A stretch of 64,000 nucleotides of DNA from Deltaproteobacteria bacterium (lineage in GTDB: Bacteria > Myxococcota > UBA727 > VGSZ01), in assembly GCA_016177705.1 (NCBI GenBank), contig JACOUT010000004.1, positions 620,001 through 684,000 on the forward strand. Direction: 5' to 3'. Positions 55,698 through 64,000 of this stretch are shown here, one piece after another. A program made the translations under genes and the position numbers. The notes beneath the pieces were generated by a model. The model did no database searches. It was not told where the DNA came from and saw nothing but the letters and a program-made list of their open reading frames with translations. The stretch's first letter is position 1; every line of letters begins with the position of its first letter.

Positions 55698-56432
55698 TCA
55701 GAAGTGCACCCCTAAGGAGAGGTCGACAGTGGAGAAGGGGCGCACCGCGAACGCCGGCGCTTCCGCGTCCGCCACCTCCCCATCCCGCACCGAGAGCGGC
55801 ACGATGCGGTCGGTGAGACCGAGCTCGACCAGGATGATGGGCCAGCGCAGACGCGCCGAGGCGCACCAGATGCCGGCAACGGCGGCCGAGGGCGCGTCTC
55901 GGACGAACGCGAGGTTCTCCCCGTCCTGCGTGAGCGCGGGGAGGGCGAGGCCGACGAGCCCGAGGCGGGTGCCGCCGCCAGCATCGAAGACGGGCTGGCC
56001 AGGCAGGTCGAGCGCGGAGGCGAGCGGCCGCCAGTCGAGCCCGGCGTCGGCGTGCCATGTGGCTTGGTAGAGCTGGGCGCGCTCGGGCGCGAGCGATTCC
56101 TTCTCGCGCAGCTCGACCGTCACCTCGGCATCACGGCCGCCGAGGCGCGCCCCGCCCGCGTCCGCCCAGCCGAAGGCGCCGGCGCTCGCCACCGCGGCGA
56201 GAACGGGCCCGAACGAGGCCGAAGCCGAGACGGACAGGCCCGTGTGGTCGACGAAGGCCGCCTGTCTGTCCGAGAGAAACGGGACGGGCAGGAGGGTAAT
56301 GCCGTTGAGGAGGGCTAGGCGCATGGCCCATTTTTCGCGAGAGGCGAGGGCGGAGTCAGCCTCCTTCGGGCTCGGCATCGGCCCGGCGAGGGGGAGCACA
56401 AGGGCGAGGGCGGCGGCACCGAGCATCATCAC
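55698..56432 (-). CDS. Secreted envelope protein
   Basis: 244 aa from GTG at 56432, overlapping the stop of the upstream gene (GTGA). An N-terminal hydrophobic segment (LGAAALALVLPLAGPMPSP) suggests export. The mature part alternates amphipathic strands and ends with a strand plus Phe (VDLSLGVHF), as outer-membrane barrel proteins often do. No specific family. Last gene of a three-gene minus-strand run. Confidence 0.62.
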   Translation of the reverse strand: MMMLGAAALALVLPLAGPMPSPKEADSALASREKWAMRLALLNGITLLPVPFLSDRQAAFVDHTGLSVSASASFGPVLAAVASAGAFGWADAGGARLGGRDAEVTVELREKESLAPERAQLYQATWHADAGLDWRPLASALDLPGQPVFDAGGGTRLGLVGLALPALTQDGENLAFVRDAPSAAVAGIWCASARLRWPIILVELGLTDRIVPLSVRDGEVADAEAPAFAVRPFSTVDLSLGVHF

Positions 56433-56899
56433 TCACACCTTCTCTCGCGATCGTTGCCGACGTCTCCCATGCCCCAACGCCCGAGGCCCGAACGCGCGCC
56501 CCACATGCGCTCCCCGAGCACGACCCCGAGCGCGAGCGCGGGCAGCGCGACGAGGTCGGTGGGGTCGCTCACGATGACGGGGCGCCCCCAGGCACTCGGC
56601 CAGGGCCACCAGGCGGCGAGGGCGAGCGCCGAGGCCGCGCTGGTCTTCACGGCGACGAAGGCGCCTGCGGCGGCAAGCGTCCACATCGGGACGAGCGCAT
56701 GGCGCGACCGCCGGCCCGTCGCCAGCGCGCGGGCGCAGGCGCAAGCCAGGATCCCGCACAGCGCGAGCCCGGCCACGTCGGAGAGCTTGCCGCGCAGCCA
56801 GCCCGGTCCGACCAGGAGCCTTTTCATGGCCCAGTCGTTCACGGCGAGCGCGGCTAGCAGCCCCCAGGCAGCCGCCCAAGGCAGAGAGCGCCCTCGCAC
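56429..56899 (-). CDS. Small integral membrane protein
   Basis: 156 aa. Hydrophobic helices around AWGLLAALAVNDWAMKRLL, LSDVAGLALCGILACACARAL, LVPMWTLAAAGAFVAVK and LVALPALALGVVLGE. The block NDWAMKRL...PGWLRGKLSDVAG resembles a family of uncharacterised membrane proteins with an ND-x5-K...GWLTGKLSD-type motif. Function unknown. It follows the upstream gene's stop by 1 bp and overlaps the downstream gene. Confidence 0.68.
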   Translation of the reverse strand: MRGRSLPWAAAWGLLAALAVNDWAMKRLLVGPGWLRGKLSDVAGLALCGILACACARALATGRRSRHALVPMWTLAAAGAFVAVKTSAASALALAAWWPWPSAWGRPVIVSDPTDLVALPALALGVVLGERMWGARSGLGRWGMGDVGNDRERRCE

Positions 56900-56900
56900 C

Positions 56901-57689
56901 TCAGTACACCTTCTTCGCCTTGATCTCTGCGGCCTGCGCGTTGAGCGCCTTCATCTCTTCTGGAGAGAGGTACTTGTCGAGCGAGGCCATGAGGGCCTGG
57001 TAGCTGGCCTCCAGCGCCTTCTTGAAGTCGTCGTCGTCGCTCAGGTTCCCGACCGCGCCCTGCTCGGTGTTGCCCTTGATGAAGAACTTGTACGGCTCGA
57101 TCTCGACGCGCTTCTGCCAGAGGGACTCGCCCGAGGCGGGTTCCTGGATCTTGAGCGTGATGGTCCCGTCGATCGACACGTCCCATTGCCGCAGCTCGCT
57201 CGTGTATTGGGTCTGCGGCTGGATGACCTTCTCGTTCGTCAGGGTCAGCGCGATGTCGAACGCCGGGGTGAGCGCGAGGCCCGCCTCCTTCTTGTCCGCG
57301 TACGTCATCTCGTTGAAGTCCGCGAACGGCCCCTTGGTCGTCATCCCCTTGGCGGTCGCGAGCTCGGTGATGGAGCCCGTCACCGCGCTTGAATAGCGGC
57401 GGAAGGTCGCGTTCTCCTTGCGTACCCGCTGGTCGATCCCGGTGCCGAACTGGGGAGCGACGATGGCGAGCGTCACCCCGGTGGGTTCCGTGGCCGGGGC
57501 GCTGGTCGCGTACTCGAACCTGGCCTCGTACGGCGGTGCCTTCGGCTGCGGTGCCGTCACCGACGCGGCGAGCGCGACGGCCGCCAAGGCCAGGAAGGCG
57601 GCGGCGTGGACGCGCCCCCAGCTGATGCGGACTCGCGCGGATCGTGCGCACGGCGTGCTGGCCATCTCTAGCAGGTTCGACTCGGACAT
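56901..57689 (-). CDS. Single-pass membrane-anchored periplasmic protein
   Basis: 262 aa from the second of two adjacent ATGs (57689), 4 bp after GGGAGG. One transmembrane or uncleaved signal segment (VHAAAFLALAAVALAASVTA, about 32-52) is followed by a soluble domain with strands (TGVTLAIVAPQF, WDVSIDGTITLKIQEP) and a C-terminal amphipathic helix rich in Lys/Ala. The layout resembles envelope proteins that assemble with a lipoprotein, but no family is assigned. It is divergent from the recombinase gene. Confidence 0.68.
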   Translation of the reverse strand: MSESNLLEMASTPCARSARVRISWGRVHAAAFLALAAVALAASVTAPQPKAPPYEARFEYATSAPATEPTGVTLAIVAPQFGTGIDQRVRKENATFRRYSSAVTGSITELATAKGMTTKGPFADFNEMTYADKKEAGLALTPAFDIALTLTNEKVIQPQTQYTSELRQWDVSIDGTITLKIQEPASGESLWQKRVEIEPYKFFIKGNTEQGAVGNLSDDDDFKKALEASYQALMASLDKYLSPEEMKALNAQAAEIKAKKVY

Positions 57690-57852
57690 CATGCCTCCCT
57701 CGTTGTCAAGAACTGGGCCGGCCGCGCGCTTGACGGAGCACGCACCATGCGGTTCCGTGAATGCGCGCCGCCGTACCAACGGCGCAGAAGCATCTATGTG
57801 GCGAAGTTGGGCAGGCTCCCTGCCGGCGGCTCTCCGCCGTCGGAGACAGCGC

Positions 57853-58755
57853 ATGCAGATCGACGAGGCGGCGCGCCTCTTTGTGACCCACGTCGACGAG
57901 GAACGGCGCTTCTCGCCGGCCACGGTCGTCAGCTATCGCGCCGAGTTGCGCCTGCTCGGCGTCTTTGCCGTTGCCCACCAAGTCGCCGACGTCGAAGCCT
58001 TCACGCGCGAGCTGATCGTCGAGTACCTCGGCAACGGGAACTCCACGATCGCCCCCACGACGAGGAATCGGAAGCTGACGGTGCTGCGCAGCTTCTTCGG
58101 GTTCCTCGTGGACAAGAAGCACGTCGTCACGAGCCCGGCCCACGACGTCACCTTCAGCCGGGCACCGCGCCGGGACGAACCGAGCCTCTCGGCACGCGAC
58201 GTCGGCAAGTTGCTCGCGGTCCTCGACCGCGAAGGCGGCTGGCGATCCGTCCGGGACCGCTGCATCGTGCTCCTGCTGTTCCACACCGGGCTCAGGCTCG
58301 GAGAAATGCTCTCGATCGATGTGGGACAGGTCGACGTCGGCAACGCTCTCCTGCGCGAGGTGCGGCGCAAGGGCGGGCGCGAACAGCCGCTCCCGCTCAA
58401 TGCCGACGCCCTCGCCGCGCTCACGGCGTGGATAGAGGCAAGGAAGGCGCTCGCCGTCGTCGGGGACGCGCTCTTCGTCTCGCGACGCGGCGGGCGCCTG
58501 TCGAAGCGCGCCGTCCAGAGCCGCGTGAAGGAGGTCGGCGAGGCCGCCGGGCTGCCGTCGCTGCACCCTCACCTCTTGCGCCACAGCTTCGCCACCGAGG
58601 TGCTCGCTGCCGGCGGGAACCTGGAGGAGGTCAGGCGCCTGCTCGGGCACGCCAGCATCACGACCACGAGCCGGTACAGCCATCCGAGCGACGCGGCGCT
58701 GCGCCGCGCGGTGGAGCGCCTCGCGACGAGCGCGAGCAGGCGGCGGGACCGGTAG
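57853..58755 (+). CDS. XerC/D-like tyrosine recombinase
   Basis: 300 aa from ATG at 57853 (frame open upstream; 57796 also possible). The N-terminal SAM-like domain (ARLFVTHVDEERRFSPATVVSYRAELRLL) and the catalytic residues are intact: Arg in HTGLRLGEML, Lys in RRKGGREQPL, HxxR in HPHLLRHSFATE, His in LLGHASITTT and Tyr in SRYSHPS. It is the size of XerC/XerD, but its place in accessory DNA next to an orphan antitoxin suggests an element-borne recombinase rather than the chromosomal dimer resolvase. Confidence 0.9.
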   Translation: MQIDEAARLFVTHVDEERRFSPATVVSYRAELRLLGVFAVAHQVADVEAFTRELIVEYLGNGNSTIAPTTRNRKLTVLRSFFGFLVDKKHVVTSPAHDVTFSRAPRRDEPSLSARDVGKLLAVLDREGGWRSVRDRCIVLLLFHTGLRLGEMLSIDVGQVDVGNALLREVRRKGGREQPLPLNADALAALTAWIEARKALAVVGDALFVSRRGGRLSKRAVQSRVKEVGEAAGLPSLHPHLLRHSFATEVLAAGGNLEEVRRLLGHASITTTSRYSHPSDAALRRAVERLATSASRRRDR

Positions 58756-58764
58756 TGGGACGTG

Positions 58765-59079
58765 TCAGCCGGACCGCTTGGCGGCATCGACGTCGTCCAG
58801 GTACGCCTCGACGGCCTCGCGCGCCCTCTCGACGGCCTCCTCCCGCGTGTCGGCGAAGGTGGCGCAGCCGGGCAGGCTCGGGCTCCAGGCGGCGAACCGC
58901 CCGTCCTCGTCCTGCTCGACCATGATCTCGACCGCGAGCGGCGTTCCGTCGCTGCGCACCCCGCCCATCGCCCGGTCGAGGCGCTCGGCGTAAAGGTCGG
59001 CGCGACGGAAGGGGGCGACCGGCGAGGTCGGCCCGGCCGCGCCCCGCCCGGCATCTGGCTTCTTCCCGTCGGCGCCCAT
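58765..59079 (-). CDS. HicB-like antitoxin without visible HicA
   Basis: 104 aa from ATG at 59079. The C-terminal half is the HicB RNase H-like fold: VEIMVEQDEDGRFAAWSPSLPGCATFADTREEAVERAREAVEAYL. The N-terminal 40 residues are an unusual Gly/Ala/Pro-rich extension (GADGKKPDAGRGAAGP). HicB normally pairs with a mRNA-cleaving HicA of about 60-80 aa in the same operon; I find no such frame on either side. It is convergent with the recombinase gene. Confidence 0.7.
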   Translation of the reverse strand: MGADGKKPDAGRGAAGPTSPVAPFRRADLYAERLDRAMGGVRSDGTPLAVEIMVEQDEDGRFAAWSPSLPGCATFADTREEAVERAREAVEAYLDDVDAAKRSG

Positions 59080-59638
59080 GTGCGAGACTCCGGGGAGGAG
59101 CATACCGCGCCGGATCCCGCTCGCGGGATTCCCAGCGCGCGGGGGGCGCTCGAGATTCGGAGGAATCCGTGGGGGAAAACGGCCCGCCGCCGGGGGAATA
59201 GACGTTCACGGACACCTTCCGCTGGCCGAGGATGCCGTCGAGTTCGTGTGTAGCACGGGTGTGCTGGAGGCGTCGTGCGAGGGGGGTGCCGAATGCGTCC
59301 GGCCGATCCCGTCGCTCAGCCAACCGCTGACGTCGTAGCATCGGCCGGACGCATACCACCATGCACGTGCGACCACGCGAGCCGATCGCCTCCGCCTGTC
59401 CGCACGGCCGCCAGGCACGACTTCGCGTCCGCTTCGTCTCTGATCTTCCGAGCTCGCATGGCAGCTCCGGCAAGGAGGATCTGCGGCGTAACGCGGCGGC
59501 GTCATCCCGGCGTCGCTGATGGGTCACCGCGCTGCGGTGCGACTCGCACTGCGCCCAAGCGTGTCGCTCCCACCGTGGCTCCTTGCCGCGCCAGACGACG
59601 GCGCGGCACACTGATCGTCTTTCGACGGGGGGCGGCTC
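59080..59638. other. Intergenic with long inverted repeat, no supported gene
   Basis: About 560 bp between the HicB-like gene and the giant SpvB-like gene. No frame shows a recognisable domain. It contains a perfect 15-bp inverted repeat (59293-59354) and must hold the promoter for the large downstream gene. Confidence 0.5.
59293..59354. repeat. 15-bp perfect inverted repeat with nested hairpin
   Basis: ATGCGTCCGGCCGAT (59293-59307) and its exact complement ATCGGCCGGACGCAT (59340-59354) flank 32 bases. Inside, TCAGC-CAACC-GCTGA forms a second small stem. The symmetry suggests a recombination site, a folded DNA or RNA element, or a bidirectional terminator. There is no T run. Confidence 0.7.
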
Positions 59639-62600
59639 ATGAGCGATCACGACTTGATTCGTGGACGGAACACGACGGCCTGCTTGCGCGCGACGAGTCC
59701 AAGCAGGTCGGTGTGCCAGCGGGCCTTGGCGCTCGTCGTCGCACAGACGCTGCTCGTCTCTCCTGCGCTGGCACAGAGCGAGACCGGCACCGTCGCAGAG
59801 GCGTTCGCGGTGAATGATCGGACGACGTCGCTCGCGTCCGCGGCTGTCGAGGGTTCGACCAAACCACCGACAAGGTCGTTCTCGGTGCCGGTGTCGGCAC
59901 GTGGCACCTACACGACTTCGATCCCGATCGCATTGCCGCGAGGCCGCGGCGAGATGACACCGTCGCTCGCGCTCGCCTACGACAGCGGCGCGGCCAAGGC
60001 TGATTCCGTCGTCGGCGCGGGGTGGTCGCTTGAAATTGGCGCGCCAGCCTTGGTCGCGCGCTCGCTGCGCGACGGATTCCCAAGCCTGGTGCGCAGTGCC
60101 GACGGCGGGCTTCGATATGCCGAGAGCGGAGAGGAAGGAGCCCGTTTCGAGGCCGCCGGCGAGGAGCTGGTGCCGCTCGACGCCGCCGCAGCCCATCCGC
60201 CACGTGTGATGCAGGACAGCGAGCTTTTCATTCCGGAGCGGGCGTTCGGGCCACCGACCGTCTGGGAGCACGGCCGTGCGCGCGATTCGTGGGTGGCCCA
60301 CCTGCCAAATGGCGTGAAGCGCACCTACGGAGCGATGCCTCCAGCCGGCATCGGGCGCGTCGAGACCGCGCGCATCAAGAACGAGCTCGGGACTGCGGCC
60401 TGGTACCTGCTCGAGGAGCGCGACGTCGACGGCAACGCGATTGGCTACGACTGGTTCTTCACGGACGATGAGGACCGTCCGGACCTGCTGTCGGCGTCGA
60501 GACGCCCCGTGCTCCGCTCCGTGGCGTGGGGCGGCCATGAGGGCTCTGGGCTACGCAGTCCATTCCGCGTCGCAGTCACCCTCGACACGGCGGTGGATCA
60601 CGGTGCCACCGACTACAAGACGGGCAACGTGCAGACGGTAGGGCTTGTCGAGAACATCGCCGTGTGTGGACCGGTGCAGGCCCTGGCAGGGCGCAGCGTG
60701 GGTGAGGAGGAAGCTCTAGGACCGTGCGCAGGAGGCGTCGCGTATCGCCGCCTGGCGCTCGAGTACGCCGTGAGCGAGGACACCGGGCGCAGGTTGTTGC
60801 GCGGTGTTCGAGAGCGGGTGAGCGACGTTGCGCAGGAACGTAGTTGGGCGTTCCAGCACTCGAGCAACGGCGCCACCATTGAGTTCGGCGCGCCAGAGCC
60901 GCTGTTGCTCCCTGGGCACGACCGCGAGCTGCTCGACGCGCGGCTGCTTATCGGGCCGGGCGCCGGGGAAGAAACCGAGGCGCAAGCGCTGTTCGGCTCC
61001 GACGTCTCCGTGGCTGCCCGCCGGCTCGACGTCGACGGCGATGGCAGAGCTGACCTGCTGCATCACGCGGCCGGCATCGTCGCGGCCGGGGCGCCCATCG
61101 TGCCGGACGCCGACGTCTCGATGACCCCTCCCGGTGGACCGCAGCCCGTCTCGTTCCTGCCATTTGGGCCGAACCTGCCGCGATCGGCCGTTACGACCCC
61201 AGGCGGCGGTGACGCCATCCCGCTCGAGGTGGTCCCGGGTGAAACCGCGAGGCTGTTCGAGCTCGCCGCCGGGCAGCGGCGAACCGGATTCCTCGCGCCG
61301 GACTTCAGCTACTCCGACTTCGCCGACGTCGATGGTGACGGCCGCGTGGACGGGGTCTTCTTTGCCGACGTCGTGACCGAGCGACCGCTCCCGCCGCGAC
61401 GAGGGCAGGCGTGTTTCTCGGAGGCGTTCTGGCGCGCGTGTGGTCCCATCGATCCACCGGGGCCTGGCTTCGATCTCTGTGAGGACACCACGCTGTGCGA
61501 CTCGCTCGCATCGACGGACACCACGGCCTGCGCCGACGGGCAGTGCTGGGTAGGGGTCGACCAGTTCGCCATGCTCTACTCGGACCTCGCGGATTGGATC
61601 CAGACGCCGCCGCTCTCCGACGAGGGCCTGCGTATTCTCGATGACAACGGGTACGAGGCGGACCCGTCCGGTACGCCGCTCATTCGCGTGGACCACGCGT
61701 CACTACGCGCGCGGCTGCATATTCGCGTGATCTTCACCGACACGGAGGTCAAGGAGATCGAGGCTGCGGCGCATGCCATGAGCGGCAACTCCCTCGATCG
61801 CTGCCAGGGGATCATGGAGATGTGCCACGGCACCGGCGTCTTCGACGGCGTGCCGGCGCCGCGTATCGACGTCGACTTCGACGGCATCTTGACCGATCTC
61901 GGGCTGTGCAGGGCGCAGTCGCACTTTACCGAGTCGCTCTGCAGGCGGTCACCGCGGAGCCATGTGACGACGCTGCCTGCGCTCGAAAGGGTCGGCATCC
62001 ACGTCGGTGGCGCCGTCCCGGCGGAGGTCGCGCCGCTCGTCCCGCTGTACGGCTGGCCGAACGGCGTGGCCAAGGTGACGCGGCTCATTGCCGACAACGA
62101 CGGCCTGGGGCCGTTTCGCGCGAAGATCGAACGTGACTTCACGGCGCCGGTCACGGACATCAATGGTGACGGCGTGGCCGACGTGGTGCTGCTGCGCTCG
62201 ACGGACACCAGTGAGCCCGGCGAGAGCGCGTTGCACGAGTTCACCCCGCGGGCGTTCATCGCGTCGTCCGATGCCGACATCCCGCTCGCGAATGCCGGTG
62301 CCGGAGTCGGCTTCTCGCTCGACTGGGCGAGCTTCGTCGCCAGCCCCCAGTGGCCGGAGCTCCACGGCTTCGACCCGGTGAGTGATTTCACGCAGTCGCT
62401 CAACGACATCCTCGTCGTCCCTGGCTACGATTGGGATCTCCTTGCGCTCGGTCCTCCGGCCGGGGACATGGTGTATCCGCCCGGCGACGCGTACGACGCG
62501 TTCTTGCTCGATCTCAACTCGGACGGCTTGCCGGATCTCGTGGCCGCCGAGCCCGACGGCGGCGGCGCGCCGTCGCTGGTTGACCTCGACAATGGCCACG

Positions 62601-64000
62601 CGGTATTTGCGAACCGCGGCTATCGCTTCGGTCGCCCTGCTGAGGGCCCGAGGGACCGGCCCGGAGTTGATGGCTCGTGGGCGCCCGACTTGAATCCAGG
62701 ACCTGCCGTCGTCGCAGGCGGGCCCCTTGGGCGCATCCTCAAGCGGGAGCTCCCCGAAGCTGGCCCGAGCGGCGTCGTCACGCGCGATGACAAGGTGCCG
62801 TTGCCGGGGACGGCGTTCGTGGACGTCAACGCCGATGGGAGAACGGACGTCGTGATCTGGGCCAATGAGCCGTCGGTCTTGGACGACCCACACACGACCC
62901 TCGAGGTGTGGCTGAACCGCGGCAATCACTTCGAGCTCGTGAGGGACCTCGACGCGAACGGCACCGACTCCATCGACATCGCGCTGCCCGTTGGCGTCGA
63001 ACCGAGCGCCCTGCACTTCGCGGTCCTCAGCCCGGCCGACGCCCTCCAACCCGACGCCGCACGTCGCCGAGGCCTCCTCGTCGGCGATCTCATGCGGATG
63101 GAGGATGCGGACGACGACGGGCTCGTCGACATCGTGGTGCCTGGCGTGGTGTGTTCCTCGGTGCTGGGGCCGCGGGGCTGCGACGCCGAGGCGGGCGCCG
63201 CCCTCCGACCGCACCTCGGCGGTCCCGCGGACGAGTGGCAGACCGTGTCTCGCGGCGACGCCGGATTCGTGTACGTGAAGCCTGCGTCCTGGATGAGGAA
63301 CCTCGGCGTGCATCCCGATCAGCTGGTGACGATCACGACGAGCGCCGGGCTCGCGACGGAGATCGAATACGAGAACGCGCGGACCTCGCCGAACGTGACG
63401 TCCTCGTTCGTGCCTGCGGGGCTTCAAGTAGCCACGCGCGTGACGACCCGCACTGCGCCCGGCGGGCCGCCGACGACCTTCGAGTTGCGGTACGCCGACT
63501 TCGCCCGCGGCCAGCGGCGCCTGGCGTCACCCGGCTTCGCCCGTGTCGTCGCGATCATCACCGAGTCGTTCGAAGGTCAACCCACGAGCCCGGCGACCGT
63601 GACGCGCGTCTTCGACGTCGGCGAGAACGCGCACGGTGTCATCGCGCCGCTGCGGGGCCTGGTGCGCGACGAGGTGGTCGACGCCGACGGCCTGCGAACA
63701 CGCACCGTCACCGAGCGCACCGTGCGCGCCCTCCAAGACGAGCGCGGTCGAGCCGCCGTGCGCATCGAAGATGATGTTGTGCGCAGCGAGGAGTGCACGG
63801 GCGAGGCATCGTGTACCGACACGCCGCTCGTGAGCGTGACGGTCATTGAGAGGCGTGACCGCTTCGGCGTGCCGCTCGAGGTTCGCCGCGGCGATGCCGT
63901 GTGCCACGGCGGGCCGGGGGTCGACTGTGACGCCGGCTTCGACTTCGCCGACAACGTCATCACCCGGCGCGAGGTCGAGCACCTCGAGGGGCCGTGGGTG
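59639..64000 (+). CDS. Giant secreted SpvB/TcaC/Rhs-type protein (3' partial)
   Basis: The frame from ATG 59639 stays open to the last base (at least 1454 codons); GTG 59711 would give a shorter signal peptide (ALALVVAQTLLVSPALA). After cleavage near Ala 45 comes the SpvB signature: RGTYTTSIPIALPRGRGEMTPSLALAYDSG, then VVGAGWSLEIG (about 126-134). Calcium-binding FG-GAP/VCBS-like repeats follow (LDVDGDGRADLL near 463; ADVDGDGRVDGV near 562; DINGDGVADVV near 840; further DLNSDG, DVNADG, EDADDDG copies). The end in this window (VTITTSAGLATEIEYENA, FELRYADFARGQRRL) matches the TcdB/TcaC middle region that leads into RHS repeats. Likely a surface or secreted toxin-complex-like protein; its C-terminal effector lies outside the window. 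Confidence 0.88.
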   Translation, partial: MSDHDLIRGRNTTACLRATSPSRSVCQRALALVVAQTLLVSPALAQSETGTVAEAFAVNDRTTSLASAAVEGSTKPPTRSFSVPVSARGTYTTSIPIALPRGRGEMTPSLALAYDSGAAKADSVVGAGWSLEIGAPALVARSLRDGFPSLVRSADGGLRYAESGEEGARFEAAGEELVPLDAAAAHPPRVMQDSELFIPERAFGPPTVWEHGRARDSWVAHLPNGVKRTYGAMPPAGIGRVETARIKNELGTAAWYLLEERDVDGNAIGYDWFFTDDEDRPDLLSASRRPVLRSVAWGGHEGSGLRSPFRVAVTLDTAVDHGATDYKTGNVQTVGLVENIAVCGPVQALAGRSVGEEEALGPCAGGVAYRRLALEYAVSEDTGRRLLRGVRERVSDVAQERSWAFQHSSNGATIEFGAPEPLLLPGHDRELLDARLLIGPGAGEETEAQALFGSDVSVAARRLDVDGDGRADLLHHAAGIVAAGAPIVPDADVSMTPPGGPQPVSFLPFGPNLPRSAVTTPGGGDAIPLEVVPGETARLFELAAGQRRTGFLAPDFSYSDFADVDGDGRVDGVFFADVVTERPLPPRRGQACFSEAFWRACGPIDPPGPGFDLCEDTTLCDSLASTDTTACADGQCWVGVDQFAMLYSDLADWIQTPPLSDEGLRILDDNGYEADPSGTPLIRVDHASLRARLHIRVIFTDTEVKEIEAAAHAMSGNSLDRCQGIMEMCHGTGVFDGVPAPRIDVDFDGILTDLGLCRAQSHFTESLCRRSPRSHVTTLPALERVGIHVGGAVPAEVAPLVPLYGWPNGVAKVTRLIADNDGLGPFRAKIERDFTAPVTDINGDGVADVVLLRSTDTSEPGESALHEFTPRAFIASSDADIPLANAGAGVGFSLDWASFVASPQWPELHGFDPVSDFTQSLNDILVVPGYDWDLLALGPPAGDMVYPPGDAYDAFLLDLNSDGLPDLVAAEPDGGGAPSLVDLDNGHAVFANRGYRFGRPAEGPRDRPGVDGSWAPDLNPGPAVVAGGPLGRILKRELPEAGPSGVVTRDDKVPLPGTAFVDVNADGRTDVVIWANEPSVLDDPHTTLEVWLNRGNHFELVRDLDANGTDSIDIALPVGVEPSALHFAVLSPADALQPDAARRRGLLVGDLMRMEDADDDGLVDIVVPGVVCSSVLGPRGCDAEAGAALRPHLGGPADEWQTVSRGDAGFVYVKPASWMRNLGVHPDQLVTITTSAGLATEIEYENARTSPNVTSSFVPAGLQVATRVTTRTAPGGPPTTFELRYADFARGQRRLASPGFARVVAIITESFEGQPTSPATVTRVFDVGENAHGVIAPLRGLVRDEVVDADGLRTRTVTERTVRALQDERGRAAVRIEDDVVRSEECTGEASCTDTPLVSVTVIERRDRFGVPLEVRRGDAVCHGGPGVDCDAGFDFADNVITRREVEHLEGPWV

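Noticed and set aside
57853..58755. Assignment as the chromosomal XerC
   Set aside because: Catalytic residues fit, but the accessory-region context argues against the housekeeping dimer resolvase; a phylogeny would be needed.
58765..59638. HicA toxin partner
   Set aside because: No frame of suitable size and basic character with a HicA-like start was found beside the HicB-like gene.
61949..63427. 492-codon minus-strand frame
   Set aside because: Antisense to the SpvB-like gene; the plus frame shows SpvB and FG-GAP motifs and is continuous to the window end.

Overview
The window is GC-rich and gene-dense. Myxococcota-type hallmarks recur: MYXO-CTERM-like C-termini, a lipoprotein with long Gly-Glu repeats, several large Ser/Thr kinase-like proteins with proline-rich tails, PilZ proteins, an XPB-Bax1 pair and a TRAP transporter. 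I infer a free-living delta-type bacterium, most likely a myxobacterium-like lineage. No 16S rRNA is present to settle this.

Region 1 (1-36146) looks like chromosomal backbone. It opens with a coupled run of four overlapping genes: a surface/beta-barrel fusion, a membrane-anchored protein, a GT39-type glycosyltransferase and a double pseudokinase. An inserted MYXO-CTERM lipoprotein follows, then a TolB-like propeller protein, ThiL and RlpA. A compact chemosensory operon (MCP-CheW-CheY-CheA-CheC-like) comes next. A minus-strand block holds a Gly-Glu-repeat lipoprotein, a zinc-ribbon coiled-coil protein and an active Ser/Thr kinase. The TRAP operon (DctP, an enlarged DctQ, a tailed DctM) and a small lipoprotein operon follow. 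DapF, leucine dehydrogenase, a metallo-beta-lactamase-fold hydrolase, RNase G, a TIGR02266-like protein and a 7Fe-type ferredoxin are next. After those come a PilZ protein, the XPB-Bax1 helicase-nuclease pair, a 679-aa protein of unknown function and tRNA-Arg(CCG).

Region 2 (36147 to about 50.5 kb, possibly to about 59 kb) is an integrated element placed directly behind the tRNA-Arg 3' end. A tyrosine integrase with an overlapping excisionase-like HTH frame lies at the tRNA. A left-facing operon encodes an XRE regulator, a DdrA/Rad52-like protein, a TPR-winged-helix regulator, a large membrane protein with an internal lipobox, a small membrane protein, a VirD4/TraG-like ATPase, a zinc-ribbon membrane protein and a replication-relaxation-type protein. 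A right-facing operon encodes two RNase H-fold-like proteins, a second replication-relaxation-type protein, two tiny zinc ribbons and a DUF932-like protein. Between them lies a non-coding segment of about 540 bp with an AT-rich tract, a DnaA-box-like word and inverted repeats, which is a candidate origin and control region. I see no relaxase, no type IV secretion channel and no second att site.

Region 3 (50.5-59.6 kb) is accessory DNA. It has a lower-GC orphan gene followed by a decayed copy of the DUF932 gene's 3' end, an SGNH hydrolase, a lower-GC lipoprotein, three minus-strand envelope proteins, a second tyrosine recombinase, an orphan HicB-like antitoxin and a 15-bp perfect inverted repeat.

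Region 4 (59639-64000) is the 5' part of a giant secreted SpvB/Rhs-type protein with FG-GAP-like repeats. Its frame stays open to the window edge.

The most interesting structural pattern is that, in two places, extra DNA lies between an intact gene and a diverged copy of that gene's own 3' end (6352-7914 and 50479-52640).
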